Below the pieces are notes generated by a model. The model was not told the DNA's origin, did not search any database, and saw only the letters and a program-made list of their open reading frames with translations. A DNA stretch of 53,846 bases from Pseudomonadota bacterium (GTDB taxonomy: Bacteria > Pseudomonadota > Gammaproteobacteria > Steroidobacterales > Steroidobacteraceae), in assembly GCA_023433515.1 (NCBI GenBank), contig JAEZCN010000102.1:1-53846 (forward strand). Direction: 5' to 3'. A program made the position numbers and the translations under genes. Positions 7,521 to 15,576 of the stretch are shown here, piece after piece. The stretch's first letter is position 1, and each line of letters opens with the position of its first letter.

Positions 7521-8297
7521 ATGCAACGCATCGTCGTCCTAAACCCCAAAGGGGGATCCGGAAAGACGACGCTCGCGATCAACCTCGCGGCGTATTTCGC
7601 GCAGCGTGGCGATTCGACCGTTCTCATGGACCGCGACCCGCAAGGGTCCGCGACGCGCTGGCTGCGCAAGCGCAAGGCGCCGCAAGCGCACATTCACGGC
7701 ATAGCGACGTTCGAACAGGACTCGCGCACGACGCGCGCGTGGCAGATGCGCATTCCAGACGGCAGCCAGAAAGTCATCGTCGACAGCCCCGCGGCGGTCG
7801 AGGCGCGCGCGCTGCCCGAGCTCACGCGCGACGCGAACAAGATCCTGGTGCCGGTGCTGCCGTCGGACATCGACATCCATGCCGCGTCGCGCTGCATCGC
7901 GGACCTGCTGCTGGTCGCCAAGATCAAGCGGGCAGAGAACCGCATCGGCGTGATCGCCAACCGCGTGCGCAAGAACACGCTGATGTTCCAGGCGCTGATG
8001 CGCTTCCTGGAAAAGCTCGATATCCCGATCGTGGCCACGGTGCGCGATTCGCAGAACTACGTGCGCGCCGCCGAGCTCGGCGTCGGCATCCACGAGATGA
8101 AGCCCTACGTGGTCAAGGAAGATCGCGCCCAGTGGGAAAGCCTGCTGGCCTGGCTCGAGCCGGAACGTGTGTTGCTCGAGCAACCGGCGCCGCTCGCCGA
8201 GCAGCCCGCTCCCGAGGTGGTGCCGGCCCCCGAAGCCGTGATCGAAGGAAGCGACGAAACCGGCGCACACGATGCGCGGTTCATCCTGGGCGGCTGA
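7521..8297 (+). CDS. ParA/MinD-family ATPase (orphan)
   Basis: 258 residues. It begins MQRIVVLNPKGGSGKTT, the deviant Walker A of ParA/MinD proteins with the signature lysine. Switch I/II regions follow (MDRDPQG; VIVDSPAAVEARAL), as do PVLPSDIDIHA and IGVIANRVRKN. The last 40 residues are a Pro/Glu/Ala-rich tail without a clear fold. Family members are dimerising ATPases that position DNA, protein clusters or appendages on the nucleoid or membrane. No ParB, ParS-like gene or flagellar/chemotaxis gene is adjacent, so the cargo is unknown. It is divergent from the small gene and htpG, and a terminator follows at 8348-8382. Confidence 0.9.
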   Translation: MQRIVVLNPKGGSGKTTLAINLAAYFAQRGDSTVLMDRDPQGSATRWLRKRKAPQAHIHGIATFEQDSRTTRAWQMRIPDGSQKVIVDSPAAVEARALPELTRDANKILVPVLPSDIDIHAASRCIADLLLVAKIKRAENRIGVIANRVRKNTLMFQALMRFLEKLDIPIVATVRDSQNYVRAAELGVGIHEMKPYVVKEDRAQWESLLAWLEPERVLLEQPAPLAEQPAPEVVPAPEAVIEGSDETGAHDARFILGG

Positions 8298-8347
8298 GAA
8301 CGGCTCGCCCGACTCGTCTAACAACCCTTCAGTACGGCGCCCGACGG

Positions 8348-8382
8348 CACCGCGGCTCCCGCGCTCGCCGCGCGGTGTTTTT
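8348..8382 (+). terminator. Likely terminator of parA
   Basis: CACCGCG (8348-8354) pairs with CGCGGTG (8371-8377) around a GC-rich loop that can itself pair, followed by TTTTT. It lies 50 bp after the parA stop and just before the end of the convergent minus-strand gene. Confidence 0.6.
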
Positions 8383-8389
8383 CGCGTGG

Positions 8390-8605
8390 TTACTTCTTGA
8401 CCGGCGCCGGCTCTTCTTCCCAGGAACCCTTCACCTTGTCGGCCCAATGCTTGTAGCTAGACCAGGTGTACAGGTTCTTGGTGATCGCCGCGTGCCGGCC
8501 GCGCGTGCGCTGCATGCGCTCGAGCCACGCCGCGTAGGCGTCGGTGCCAACCGGTGGCGGCGCGCCGTTGGCCGAGTTTCCCCTGTTCTTGTCTGAGGCG
8601 CTCAT
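8390..8605 (-). CDS. Small basic protein of unknown function (71 aa)
   Basis: Starts MSASDKNRGN at 8605, with GGAGAA six bases upstream on the minus strand; that site decides this start over a possible one 15 codons earlier. The protein has a Gly/Asn/Pro-rich N-terminus, a central helix (YAAWLERMQRTRGRHAAI), an aromatic segment (YTWSSYKHWADKVKGSW) and an acidic-basic tail EEEPAPVKK. It has no signal peptide, membrane segment or known motif. It stands alone between parA and ppnN. The regular codon use and ribosome-binding site support a real gene. Confidence 0.7.
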   Translation of the reverse strand: MSASDKNRGNSANGAPPPVGTDAYAAWLERMQRTRGRHAAITKNLYTWSSYKHWADKVKGSWEEEPAPVKK

Positions 8606-8783
8606 GCGGTTCTCCGTTTCGGTTGACGTAAGCCTACGTTTCAGTCGCACCGAAACGACAGGAACTGATTCACGAGCGAGGAACCGATTGCCGACGATGC
8701 GGCCCAGGTCGCAGAGATTTTTTCGTTATGTCGCGGCCGCGCGCCATTCGCGTGCGCCGATTTAACGCTTAATGCGGTTATTG

Positions 8784-10169
8784 TTACGCGACGAGCCGGT
8801 AGCAGGGCTTGTAAGCGCTGCCAGGAAGTTTCATGCGCTGCTGCGCCACGAACGCCTGGAGCAGCTCGTCGAGCAGCCGCATCACCGCCGGATCACCCGT
8901 GAGCTCGTAGGGGCCTAACTTCTCGATCGCGCGGACGCCGTTTTCCTTGACGTTTCCGGTGACGATGCCGGAGAACGCGCGGCGCAGGTCCGCCGCGAGC
9001 TCGTGCACCGGCAGGTCGCGGTACAGGCGCAGCGCGCGCATGGACTCGTGTGTCACGTCGAAATGGCGCTGGAACGCCGGCGGCACCTTGAGCAGCCAGT
9101 TGTAGTTGTACGAGTCGTTGTTGTTGCGGCGGTAGTCGCGCACCTGCTCCATCGTCGTGACCATGAAGCGCGCGACCTCGGCCGGATCGCCGACGATGAC
9201 GTGCAGCTTTTCCATGGCGGCCTTGCCCAGCGTGCCCTCGATGAAGCGGGAAAACTGCGTGAAATAATCGGCCGACTGGCGCGGCCCGGTGAGCAGCACT
9301 TTGAAGGGCTGCGCGGCGTTGGCAGGCTCGAGCAGGATCCCGAGCAGGTAGAGGATTTCCTCGGCCGTGCCCACGCCGCCCGGGAACACCACGATGCCGT
9401 GCGCCATGCGCACGAAGGCTTCGAGGCGCTTTTCGATGTCCGGCATGATCACGAGCTGGTTGACGATGGGATTCGGCGGCTCCGCGGCGATGATTCCCGG
9501 TTCCGTCAGACCGATGTAACGGCCGCCTACGATGCGCTGCTTCGCATGACCGATGGTCGCGCCCTTCATCGGGCCCTTCATCGCGCCCGGGCCGCAACCC
9601 GTGCACACGTCCATGCCGCGCAGGCCGAGCTCGTAGCCCACTTTCTTCGTGTACTGGTACTCGGCCTCGCCGATCGAATGGCCGCCCCAGCAGACCACGA
9701 GATTGGGCTTCGACTTGTAGTCGAGCACGCGCGCGTTGCGCAGAATGTGGAACACCGCGTTCGAAATCGAAGCCGGGTCATGCAGGTCGAACCGGCCGCT
9801 TTCGACGATCTCGTTGGAGATGAAGATCACGTCGCGCAGCACCGCGAAGACGTGCTCCTTCATGCCGCGGATCATCTCGCCGTCGACGAAGGCCTGTCCC
9901 GGCGCGTTCTTGATCTCGAGCTTGACGCCCCAGGCCTGGCGAACCAGTTCGATCTCGAAGTCCCTGTAGCGTTCGAAGATCTCCTTGGCGTTGTCGGTCT
10001 CGCTACCGGAGTTGAGGACGGCCAGCGCGCACTTGCGGAAGAGCTGGTAGAGGCCACCTGCCCGCGAATCGAGCAACTTGTCGATTTCGGCCTGGGACAG
10101 GTTCTCGAGACTGCCACGCGGTCCGATGCGCGCGTCCACGAAATCGGGAATGACGATGCTGGTTTCCAA
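8784..10169 (-). CDS. ppnN: Pyrimidine/purine nucleotide 5'-monophosphate nucleosidase
   Basis: 461 residues from a TTG at 10169 that has GAGGG four bases before it. An in-frame GTG at 10190 is the alternative. From IGPRGSLENLSQAEID to the C-terminal GSAYKPCYRL it tracks E. coli PpnN (YgdH, 454 aa) almost segment by segment from memory: LYQLFRKCALAVLNSG, CWGGHS, CTGCGPGAMKGPMKGA, and the LOG-family nucleotide motif PGGVGTAEE at about 263-271. The enzyme hydrolyses the N-glycosidic bond of nucleoside 5'-monophosphates, yielding base and ribose-5-phosphate, and in E. coli it is modulated by (p)ppGpp. It appears monocistronic. Confidence 0.93.
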   Translation of the reverse strand: METSIVIPDFVDARIGPRGSLENLSQAEIDKLLDSRAGGLYQLFRKCALAVLNSGSETDNAKEIFERYRDFEIELVRQAWGVKLEIKNAPGQAFVDGEMIRGMKEHVFAVLRDVIFISNEIVESGRFDLHDPASISNAVFHILRNARVLDYKSKPNLVVCWGGHSIGEAEYQYTKKVGYELGLRGMDVCTGCGPGAMKGPMKGATIGHAKQRIVGGRYIGLTEPGIIAAEPPNPIVNQLVIMPDIEKRLEAFVRMAHGIVVFPGGVGTAEEILYLLGILLEPANAAQPFKVLLTGPRQSADYFTQFSRFIEGTLGKAAMEKLHVIVGDPAEVARFMVTTMEQVRDYRRNNNDSYNYNWLLKVPPAFQRHFDVTHESMRALRLYRDLPVHELAADLRRAFSGIVTGNVKENGVRAIEKLGPYELTGDPAVMRLLDELLQAFVAQQRMKLPGSAYKPCYRLVA

Positions 10170-10302
10170 GAGTCCCTCGAGCCCGCTCACCTTGTTTGGG
10201 GGAGCGAGTGTACAAGGGGCGGTCAGTGCGTTGGGCGCCGCGGCGCGGGGCAACGCGTCTTCCGGCCGTCTGGCCCGGGATTCTGGGTTTGGCGACGTCC
10301 CG

Positions 10303-10854
10303 TCAGGGCTGGATGTCGATCGGCACGTTGTCCGACGTCATCATCCAGATTTCGACCATGTCCGCGTTGGTCACGGCAATGCAACCGTCCGTCCAGTCCT
10401 GGGTCGCGTAGTAGTCAGGAGCATGACGGGGATCGTTCGGCAGGCCGTGGATCATGATCGCTCCACCCGGCTGCCAGCCATTGCGGCGGGCACGCTTGGT
10501 GTCCTGCTCGTTCGGATAGGAAACCTGGATGGACAGGAAGTAGTCACTGCGCGCGTTGCGGCGCGTGAGTCGATAGCTGCCCTCGGGCGTGCGGAAGTCG
10601 CCGGCGCGTTCCTTGTGGCCGCCGGGGTTCAGGCCGAGCGCGATGCGATACGCGCGCAGCACGTCGTTGCCGCGCATGAGGTACATGCGGCGCTCGGACT
10701 TGCGGACCAGCACGCGGTCGGCGAGCGGCAGCTCGACACCCACCGCCGCCATGGCGCGGGCATGATAGGGAAGCGCGTCTCCCGAAGCGGTGCCTGCGAA
10801 CAGGCAGACGAGCAAGGGGGCGGTGAGTGCGAGAAGGTTTTTTGCAGCTGGCAT
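10303..10854 (-). CDS. L,D-transpeptidase (YkuD domain), exported
   Basis: 183 residues from the ATG at 10854 (a TTG at 10869 is also in frame). An N-terminal signal (LLALTAPLLVCLFAGTASG) is followed by a YkuD catalytic domain: VRKSERRMYL, TPEGSYRL, MIHGLP (catalytic-region His) and DWTDGCIAV with the nucleophile Cys158. The family forms 3-3 crosslinks in peptidoglycan or anchors lipoproteins. The TDGCIAV variant resembles the YafK-like branch more than the SHGCIR type, so amidase or regulatory use of the fold is possible. A consensus -10 box lies at 10888-10893. Confidence 0.9.
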   Translation of the reverse strand: MPAAKNLLALTAPLLVCLFAGTASGDALPYHARAMAAVGVELPLADRVLVRKSERRMYLMRGNDVLRAYRIALGLNPGGHKERAGDFRTPEGSYRLTRRNARSDYFLSIQVSYPNEQDTKRARRNGWQPGGAIMIHGLPNDPRHAPDYYATQDWTDGCIAVTNADMVEIWMMTSDNVPIDIQP

Positions 10855-10887
10855 TTGGTTACAAAACAAGCACTTACACTAATCTAG

Positions 10888-10893
10888 ATTATA
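10888..10893 (-). promoter_or_regulatory. Candidate -10 box for the L,D-transpeptidase gene
   Basis: Exact TATAAT on the minus strand within a symmetric AATCTAGATT neighbourhood, 34 bp upstream of the ATG at 10854. The -35 position (GATACC, 17-bp spacer) is weak, so an activator or a start-site-proximal element may be needed. Confidence 0.45.
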
Positions 10894-10974
10894 GGACTGG
10901 GGGCGCGCCCGGTATCTGGAGCGCGTCACAGCTTGCGGTGTTCAATGCAACAAGTAGCTGACCTGAACGTGAAT

Positions 10975-11589
10975 ATGACAATCGCCGCGCGACTTCGCCA
11001 CTGGGGAAACGCGCTCGTCCTGCTCGGCTGCGCCGCAGCGTCGGGCTGCGCCGCGCTTCCCAACGACTCGCCGGTCGTCGAGGAGCTCGACTCGCAGACA
11101 GGCATGACCCTGGCACGCCTCGGCCGTCCGATCGAACTGTACCGCGAGACCGCGTCGCGCGACTCCGCCGTGCGCTTCGCCTTCCTCGCGCCCTTCGAGA
11201 CGAATCGCATGGGCACCCGCGACCTGTTCCTCTGGGTCGCCGTGCCGATCGAATACGTCGAAGGCACCAAGCCTCCCATCGTCGCCGCCGACGGCATGCC
11301 GCTCGTGCTCAGTGCGCCGACTCGCGGTGCTGACGCCGCTGGACTGCGCGCGGACCCATATTCGCCGCCCACGCCGTGGAGCACCGTCTGGTACTACAAG
11401 GCCGACGCGAACACGATCGCGAAGCTCGGCGATTCCGCGCGGCTCACGGTACGCGTGCCCGAAGTGGCGCGCGATGGCACCACGTCGCTGGCCGAGTACG
11501 TCGTCGAGCTCGGAAACGAACCCCGCCTCCGCGCCTTCGCCAAGACGGTGCCTGGCACGGAAAACCCGGGAGAAGGATCCGCGGAGTAA
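10975..11589 (+). CDS. Small lipoprotein of unknown function
   Basis: 204 residues from MTIAARLRHW (ATG 10975); ATGs at 10933 and 10945 are in frame but would give a poorer signal peptide. The signal ends at a lipobox, either LLGC or AASGC. The mature part is a single soluble domain with repeated strand-like segments (FLWVAVPIEYV, ARLTVRVPEV, TSLAEYVVELG). I do not recognise a family. Its last 13 codons are formed by the left arm of a 33/34-bp inverted repeat (11542-11575), so the C-terminal tail AKTVPGTENPGEGSAE may have been acquired when that element landed at the gene end. Confidence 0.78.
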   Translation: MTIAARLRHWGNALVLLGCAAASGCAALPNDSPVVEELDSQTGMTLARLGRPIELYRETASRDSAVRFAFLAPFETNRMGTRDLFLWVAVPIEYVEGTKPPIVAADGMPLVLSAPTRGADAAGLRADPYSPPTPWSTVWYYKADANTIAKLGDSARLTVRVPEVARDGTTSLAEYVVELGNEPRLRAFAKTVPGTENPGEGSAE

Positions 11590-11626
11590 TCGCTTCTCCC
11601 GGGTTTTCCGTGCCAGTCACCGTCTT
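11542..11626. repeat. Long inverted repeat, REP/REPIN-like, at convergent gene ends
   Basis: Left arm 11542-11575 and right arm 11593-11626 are reverse complements over 34 bp with a single mismatch (C11551 opposite T11617), separated by 17 bp. The inner 24 bp is perfect. The left arm codes the end of the lipoprotein gene, and the right arm reaches the stop codon of the convergent transglycosylase gene. Arms contain GGTGCCTGGCACGG and CCCGGGAGAAG. No T-tract follows on either strand, so it is not a textbook terminator, although so strong a hairpin should protect both 3' ends. Confidence 0.85.
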
Positions 11627-13970
11627 AACCCGGCGCTATCTCGACGCGGGGCATCACGACCTGCGTACCAGGGCGCAGATCCGACAGATCCGTGTCGGGG
11701 TTGTACTGCCGCAGCAGCCAGATCGGCAGGTTGCTGAACTTCTGCGTCATCGTCCAAAGCGAGTCGCCGCGACGGACGATGTAGACCTCGGTGCCCGCGA
11801 TGCGGTGCTGCACGAAGAACTCGCCCTGCAGCTTCGCGTGGTAATCGCGCCGCGCCTGCTCGAACGCCTCGCGTGACACGCGCGAATAGTCGAGCTCGAG
11901 TTTCTGTCCCAGATGTACGGGCTGTTTCGCCTTGAGCTTGTTCAGAGTGCGCAGCCGCTGGGTCGGCAGCCGCAGCCAGTCCGCGTAGTGCCCGAGTGTC
12001 TCGGTGGCCTCGACGCGGATCGAACCGTCGTCGCGCACCTGGTAGTCGATGGAATCCGCGAGCGCCTGCGTCACACCCACGGGCCCGAGCGCCGGGCTCA
12101 GGGCCTCGGCCTGTGAAGCCGACACGGGCTCACGCGCTTCTTCCGCCGCCTGCACGACCGACGTCGCGACATCGGGCGTCGTTGCCGCGACCATCGCTTC
12201 GGTGGCCGCCGACCGCGCGCGTCCGCGCCGCGGTTCGCCATTCGCGAGCGGCCGCGTCGTCTCCTCGCGCACGACTTCCACCACCGCGCCTTCACGTTGT
12301 GCTTCGCCGCGCGCCGCATCGATGGCCGCCACGCGCGTCTCGCGCTCGGACTCGGTGGCCGCCGCGGTCACTACGGTCGGCTCGCCGGCGATGCGCAGGC
12401 GCTGGCCTTCATAAAGTCGGTCCGGATCCTTGAGCCGGTTCATTTTCAGCAGCTGCGCTTCCGGAACGCGCACGCGCGACGCGATCGCCGTCAGCGAATC
12501 GCCGCGACGGACCACGTAGAAATCCTCGCCCGGCGCCGTGGCCGCGGTCGCGTTCTCGGGCGACGGCGATTCCACGGCCGCGAGCTGCGCAGGCCCGCCG
12601 TTCAGCAGCCGCGGCATCAGCTCGGGCAGGCTCAACCGGCGCCCCACGCGCAGCGTGGCGTTCGTGCCGATCCCGTTGAGCTTCGCGAGACTCGCGGCCG
12701 TCATGCCGTACCGCTCGGCGATTTCCGCGAGACTCTCGCCCTTGCGCACGCGGTGCGAACGCGGCGTGATCTGCCCCGCGTACAACTCGTTCGCCGGCAG
12801 GCGCGAGCTCAGTAGTTCGGCCGTCCAGTTCTCCGTCGTCACTGGCAGGCGCAGCAGATAGCCGCGCGGCACGAGCCGCGTGCCGTTGTAGATTGCCGGG
12901 CGCCAGCCCGGATTCAGCATGCGCAACTCCTCGCGATCCACGCCGAGCGTGCGCTCCAGCGTCGAGAGCCGCACGTAGGCCGGCATCTTGATCTCGCGGA
13001 ATTTCTGCTCGGGCCGGCGCTGGAGCTGTCCGAAGTACTTCTCCGGATTTTCGTCGATGGTCAGCGCCGCCAGGAACGACGGGTAGAAGTTGCGCGATGC
13101 GAACCCGAACGAGCGGCTGCTGTAGGTGCGGTTGATCTTCACGAAATCGTCGGTGCCGACCGTTTCCTTGGCGCGCCGCATGCCCGCGGCGCCGTGGTTG
13201 TACGCGGTGAGCGCGAGCGGCCAGCTGCCGAGCACGCGGTAGTTATAGGCCAGCAGCTGCGCGGCGGCCTCGGTCGAACGGTACGGATCGAGTCGCTCGT
13301 CGACCGCCTCGTCGATGCGCATGTACCGACGGCCCGTCGAGCGCATGAACTGCCACAGTCCCGCGGCGCCGACCTTCGAATACGCCGCGGCGTTGAACGA
13401 GGACTCCACGTGCGGCAACACCGCGAGCTCGGGCGGCAATCCCTGGTTCGCGAACGTTTCGGCAATGTGTGTTTCCCAGGTCGACGAGCGGATCAGTCCT
13501 TCGCGGAAGCGATCCGCCTGGCCGAGCTGAAAGCGGATCCGCTTGGTCGCCTCGTTGAGCAGGACCGTGCTCGCGGTCGATCCCCACAGCGCGAGCACGC
13601 GTTTGTCGTCCGCCGACAGGGCTTCGCGCGATTCATTCGACGCGAGCGCCGCCGAGATGCGCCGCAGGGTGGCGATGTGTTTTTCGCGGCGATCGTCGAC
13701 GAGACGCTGCCGCTCGCGCGGCGAACTGCCCGCGCTGAACTGGATCGTTTCGTACACCACCGAGAGGTTCCGTTCATCGTGCAGGAATCCCTCGTTCGTC
13801 GTGACCTCGGTGTAGACGCGGATCCAGAAATCGACGTCCTGCTGAATCCCTTCCGGGCGCGGAATCTGGCTGGGGGTGTTCGCCGACGCGGCGCAGCCGA
13901 GCACCATCAGCAGAAGGGTGAAACCCAGAAAACGGGGGCGCTGGCGCGCGATTTTGACTGTCGATGTCAT
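11625..13970 (-). CDS. mltD: Membrane-bound lytic murein transglycosylase D-like lipoprotein with LysM domains
   Basis: 781 residues. The signal ends in lipobox LMVLGC (Cys26). The SLT domain starts near 170: LPPELAVLPHVESSFN with catalytic Glu189, then GAAGLWQFM, TGRRYMRIDEAVDERLDP and LTAYNHGAAG. The C-terminal half has LysM modules (VRKGESLAEIA near 407, VRRGDSLTAIA near 485, a degenerate one after VRDDGSIRV, and VRRGDSLWTMT near 730) joined by Ala/Thr/Glu-rich linkers. The enzyme cleaves peptidoglycan glycan strands with 1,6-anhydro product formation at the inner face of the outer membrane. It is longer than E. coli MltD (about 450 aa) because of the extra linker and LysM modules. Confidence 0.93.
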   Translation of the reverse strand: MTSTVKIARQRPRFLGFTLLLMVLGCAASANTPSQIPRPEGIQQDVDFWIRVYTEVTTNEGFLHDERNLSVVYETIQFSAGSSPRERQRLVDDRREKHIATLRRISAALASNESREALSADDKRVLALWGSTASTVLLNEATKRIRFQLGQADRFREGLIRSSTWETHIAETFANQGLPPELAVLPHVESSFNAAAYSKVGAAGLWQFMRSTGRRYMRIDEAVDERLDPYRSTEAAAQLLAYNYRVLGSWPLALTAYNHGAAGMRRAKETVGTDDFVKINRTYSSRSFGFASRNFYPSFLAALTIDENPEKYFGQLQRRPEQKFREIKMPAYVRLSTLERTLGVDREELRMLNPGWRPAIYNGTRLVPRGYLLRLPVTTENWTAELLSSRLPANELYAGQITPRSHRVRKGESLAEIAERYGMTAASLAKLNGIGTNATLRVGRRLSLPELMPRLLNGGPAQLAAVESPSPENATAATAPGEDFYVVRRGDSLTAIASRVRVPEAQLLKMNRLKDPDRLYEGQRLRIAGEPTVVTAAATESERETRVAAIDAARGEAQREGAVVEVVREETTRPLANGEPRRGRARSAATEAMVAATTPDVATSVVQAAEEAREPVSASQAEALSPALGPVGVTQALADSIDYQVRDDGSIRVEATETLGHYADWLRLPTQRLRTLNKLKAKQPVHLGQKLELDYSRVSREAFEQARRDYHAKLQGEFFVQHRIAGTEVYIVRRGDSLWTMTQKFSNLPIWLLRQYNPDTDLSDLRPGTQVVMPRVEIAPG

Positions 13971-14114
13971 TTACAACCGTCGGCTCGCGAGTAAGCAGTT
14001 GAAAGAAAAGCCGAACCCGGTAGCGCGCCATTCCTTATGTCGCACCGACCGGCCGTGATGTGTCGAGGATTTTGACAGCTTGCCAGAGATTTCTGACGTG
14101 ACATATTGCGCAAA

Positions 14115-14129
14115 CTCGCAATTTGCGAG
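14115..14129. promoter_or_regulatory. 15-bp dyad, operator candidate
   Basis: CTCGCAA-T-TTGCGAG, arms of 7 bp with a single central base, embedded in an AT-rich patch (ATATTGCGCAAACTCGCAATTTG spans two related dyads). It is placed between divergent genes and could bind a dimeric regulator. Confidence 0.4.
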
Positions 14130-14292
14130 ATTGGGGCCCCGGAGACCGCATTCGGGCCGCGCCGCCGCGTCGGAATCGTCTGGCACAGGGCTTGCTCCTT
14201 CTTCGGCCAAGCGGCTGAACAAAGACCGCACTCGGACAAGAACAAGAAGAGCGACAACACTCCTCCACAAAACAAGCAAGCAAGCGACCATG

Positions 14293-14321
14293 AGCCCCGC
14301 CCTGAGCGGGGCTTCTTTTTT
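14293..14321 (+). terminator. Strong rho-independent terminator inside leader region
   Basis: AGCCCCGC (14293-14300), loop CCTGA, GCGGGGCT (14306-14313), then TCTTTTTT. The stem is perfect over 8 GC-rich pairs. It is 67 bp before the lipoprotein start and so precedes that gene rather than following one. Confidence 0.85.
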
Positions 14322-14387
14322 CCGATGCGGCCGGATTGCAACCCGGCTCGCGAGTGGCCCGTCCAAAAGCCACAAAGGAGCCCACTC

Positions 14388-15047
14388 ATGAACAGCACTT
14401 ACCGCGCCTTCGTCGCCTGTATCGCCACTGCCACCCTGTCCGCCTGCAGCGCCGCATACAGCAGCGATGGCCACGACATCACGGCCGTTAACGGCACAGT
14501 CGAGGCCGAAGCCGGCAAGTCGTATGGGACGCTCAGCACCGTGAACGGCAACGTTCGCGTCCGTCGCGGCGCCACCGCGGACAAGGCGAAAACCGTCAAC
14601 GGCAGCATCGAGATCGAGGACGACGCGCGTGTGGGCACGGCGAGCACGGTCAACGGATCCCTGCGCGTGGGCGCGGGCGCGGCCATCAACGAATCGGCCG
14701 CGACCGTCAACGGCGAAGTGAAGCTGCGGGCGCGCTCACGCGTCGGCGGCGACGTCTCGTCGGTCAACGGTGAACTGGATCTCGAAGGCGCGGAAGTCGC
14801 GGGCAAACTCATCACACGCAGTGGCGACATCGAACTCAGCGATGGCGCGCGCGTGCGCGGCGGCATCCACGTGCAGAAGCGCAACGATTCGGGCTGGAAC
14901 TGGGACCGCAAGGATCCGATCAAGGTCCACGTCTGCGGCACCTGCGTGGTCGATGGCGAGCTGCGCTTCGATCAGCCCGTGGAACTGCGCGTCGACGAGG
15001 GCGGCAAGATCGGCGCCGTCGTCGGCGAGCAGGTCACGCGCCGCTAG
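14388..15047 (+). CDS. Lipoprotein with six 18-residue VNG repeats (beta-solenoid, polymer-forming-like)
   Basis: 219 residues. The start ATG 14388 has AAGGAG eight bases upstream. The signal peptide ends at LSAC (Cys20). Val-Asn-Gly triplets recur at residues 34, 52, 70, 88, 107 and 126, a period of 18-19 residues, each followed by an alternating hydrophobic strand (for example GNVRVR, GSIEIE, GSLRVG). This is the pattern of a right-handed beta-helix like bactofilin or DUF4097/adhesin-type stacks. A C-terminal part with a CGTC motif follows. It is probably exposed in the periplasm or on the outer membrane. The last 14 bases overlap the convergent GNAT gene. Confidence 0.8.
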   Translation: MNSTYRAFVACIATATLSACSAAYSSDGHDITAVNGTVEAEAGKSYGTLSTVNGNVRVRRGATADKAKTVNGSIEIEDDARVGTASTVNGSLRVGAGAAINESAATVNGEVKLRARSRVGGDVSSVNGELDLEGAEVAGKLITRSGDIELSDGARVRGGIHVQKRNDSGWNWDRKDPIKVHVCGTCVVDGELRFDQPVELRVDEGGKIGAVVGEQVTRR

Positions 15048-15576
15048 GTCCTTCGGGACCCAGCGCGCAGCCGTAGATCTTCACCTCCGGATCGCTCGAA
15101 TCCAGCGGAAAAACGCCCTCGAAACGCATGCCGAGTTTCTCGAGCAGGCGGATCGAGGCGGCATTTCCGGGTGAAACGATCCCGATCGCGCGCCGCAGTC
15201 CGAACCGGCGCGCGGCGTCGCTCAGCGTGCCGTGCGCGGCCTCGAGCGCGTATCCCCGGCCCCAGTGCTCGGGTAGATAGGCGTAGCCGAGATCGAAGTC
15301 CGCGAGCGCCTCGCGCTTGAGCAATCCGCACATGCCGATCGGCTCGTCGTCGGACTTGCGCGCGACGCGCCACAATCCGAAGCCGTAACGCTCGTACATC
15401 GCCAACGGCCCTTCGCGCAGGTAGCGATGGGCGTCCTCCACCGAGCGCACGCCGCGATCGCCGATGTGTTCGATGAACGAGGGTTCGTTGAGCAAGCGGA
15501 GCAGGAACGGCGCGTCGCCGGGCTCGAGCCGGCGCAGCGTCAGCCGCGCGGTCTCGAATTCAGGAAGGGTCGCCAA
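15034..15576 (-). CDS. GNAT-family N-acetyltransferase (RimJ/RimL-like)
   Basis: 180 residues from TTG 15576, which overlaps the end of the GFA gene by 17 bases. The N-terminus FETARLTLRRLEPGD is the usual opening of this GNAT branch, so the rare start codon is accepted. Further family marks are FGLWRVAR, PIGMCGL, DLGYAYLPEHWGRGYALEA (acetyl-CoA pyrophosphate loop region) and GIVSPGNAASIRLLEKLGM. It transfers acetyl groups from acetyl-CoA to an N-terminus or small amine; the substrate is unknown. It is in an operon with the GFA-domain protein. The 3' end overlaps that of the convergent lipoprotein gene. Confidence 0.87.
   Translation of the reverse strand: MATLPEFETARLTLRRLEPGDAPFLLRLLNEPSFIEHIGDRGVRSVEDAHRYLREGPLAMYERYGFGLWRVARKSDDEPIGMCGLLKREALADFDLGYAYLPEHWGRGYALEAAHGTLSDAARRFGLRRAIGIVSPGNAASIRLLEKLGMRFEGVFPLDSSDPEVKIYGCALGPEGPSGA

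Larger units (their letters stand above)
13971..14387 (+). other. 417-bp divergent intergenic region with internal terminator (leader or small RNA candidate)
   Basis: No gene is supported here. The region separates mltD (minus) from the repeat lipoprotein (plus). It holds a TTGACA hexamer at 14072 without a good -10, a 15-bp dyad at 14115-14129 and a strong terminator at 14293-14321. That terminator lies upstream of the lipoprotein ATG at 14388. Because the left neighbour is transcribed the other way, the terminator must act on a transcript that starts inside this region, either a leader that is attenuated or a small RNA of up to about 200 nt. Open frames through it have unnatural composition. 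Confidence 0.5.

Noticed and set aside
8905..8925. Rare TTA and CTA leucine codons (for example GTTAGG and AAACTACC contexts at several places) as a regulatory codon signal
   Set aside because: They occur singly in housekeeping and accessory genes alike and form no pattern that I can separate from ordinary rare codon use without a genome-wide count.
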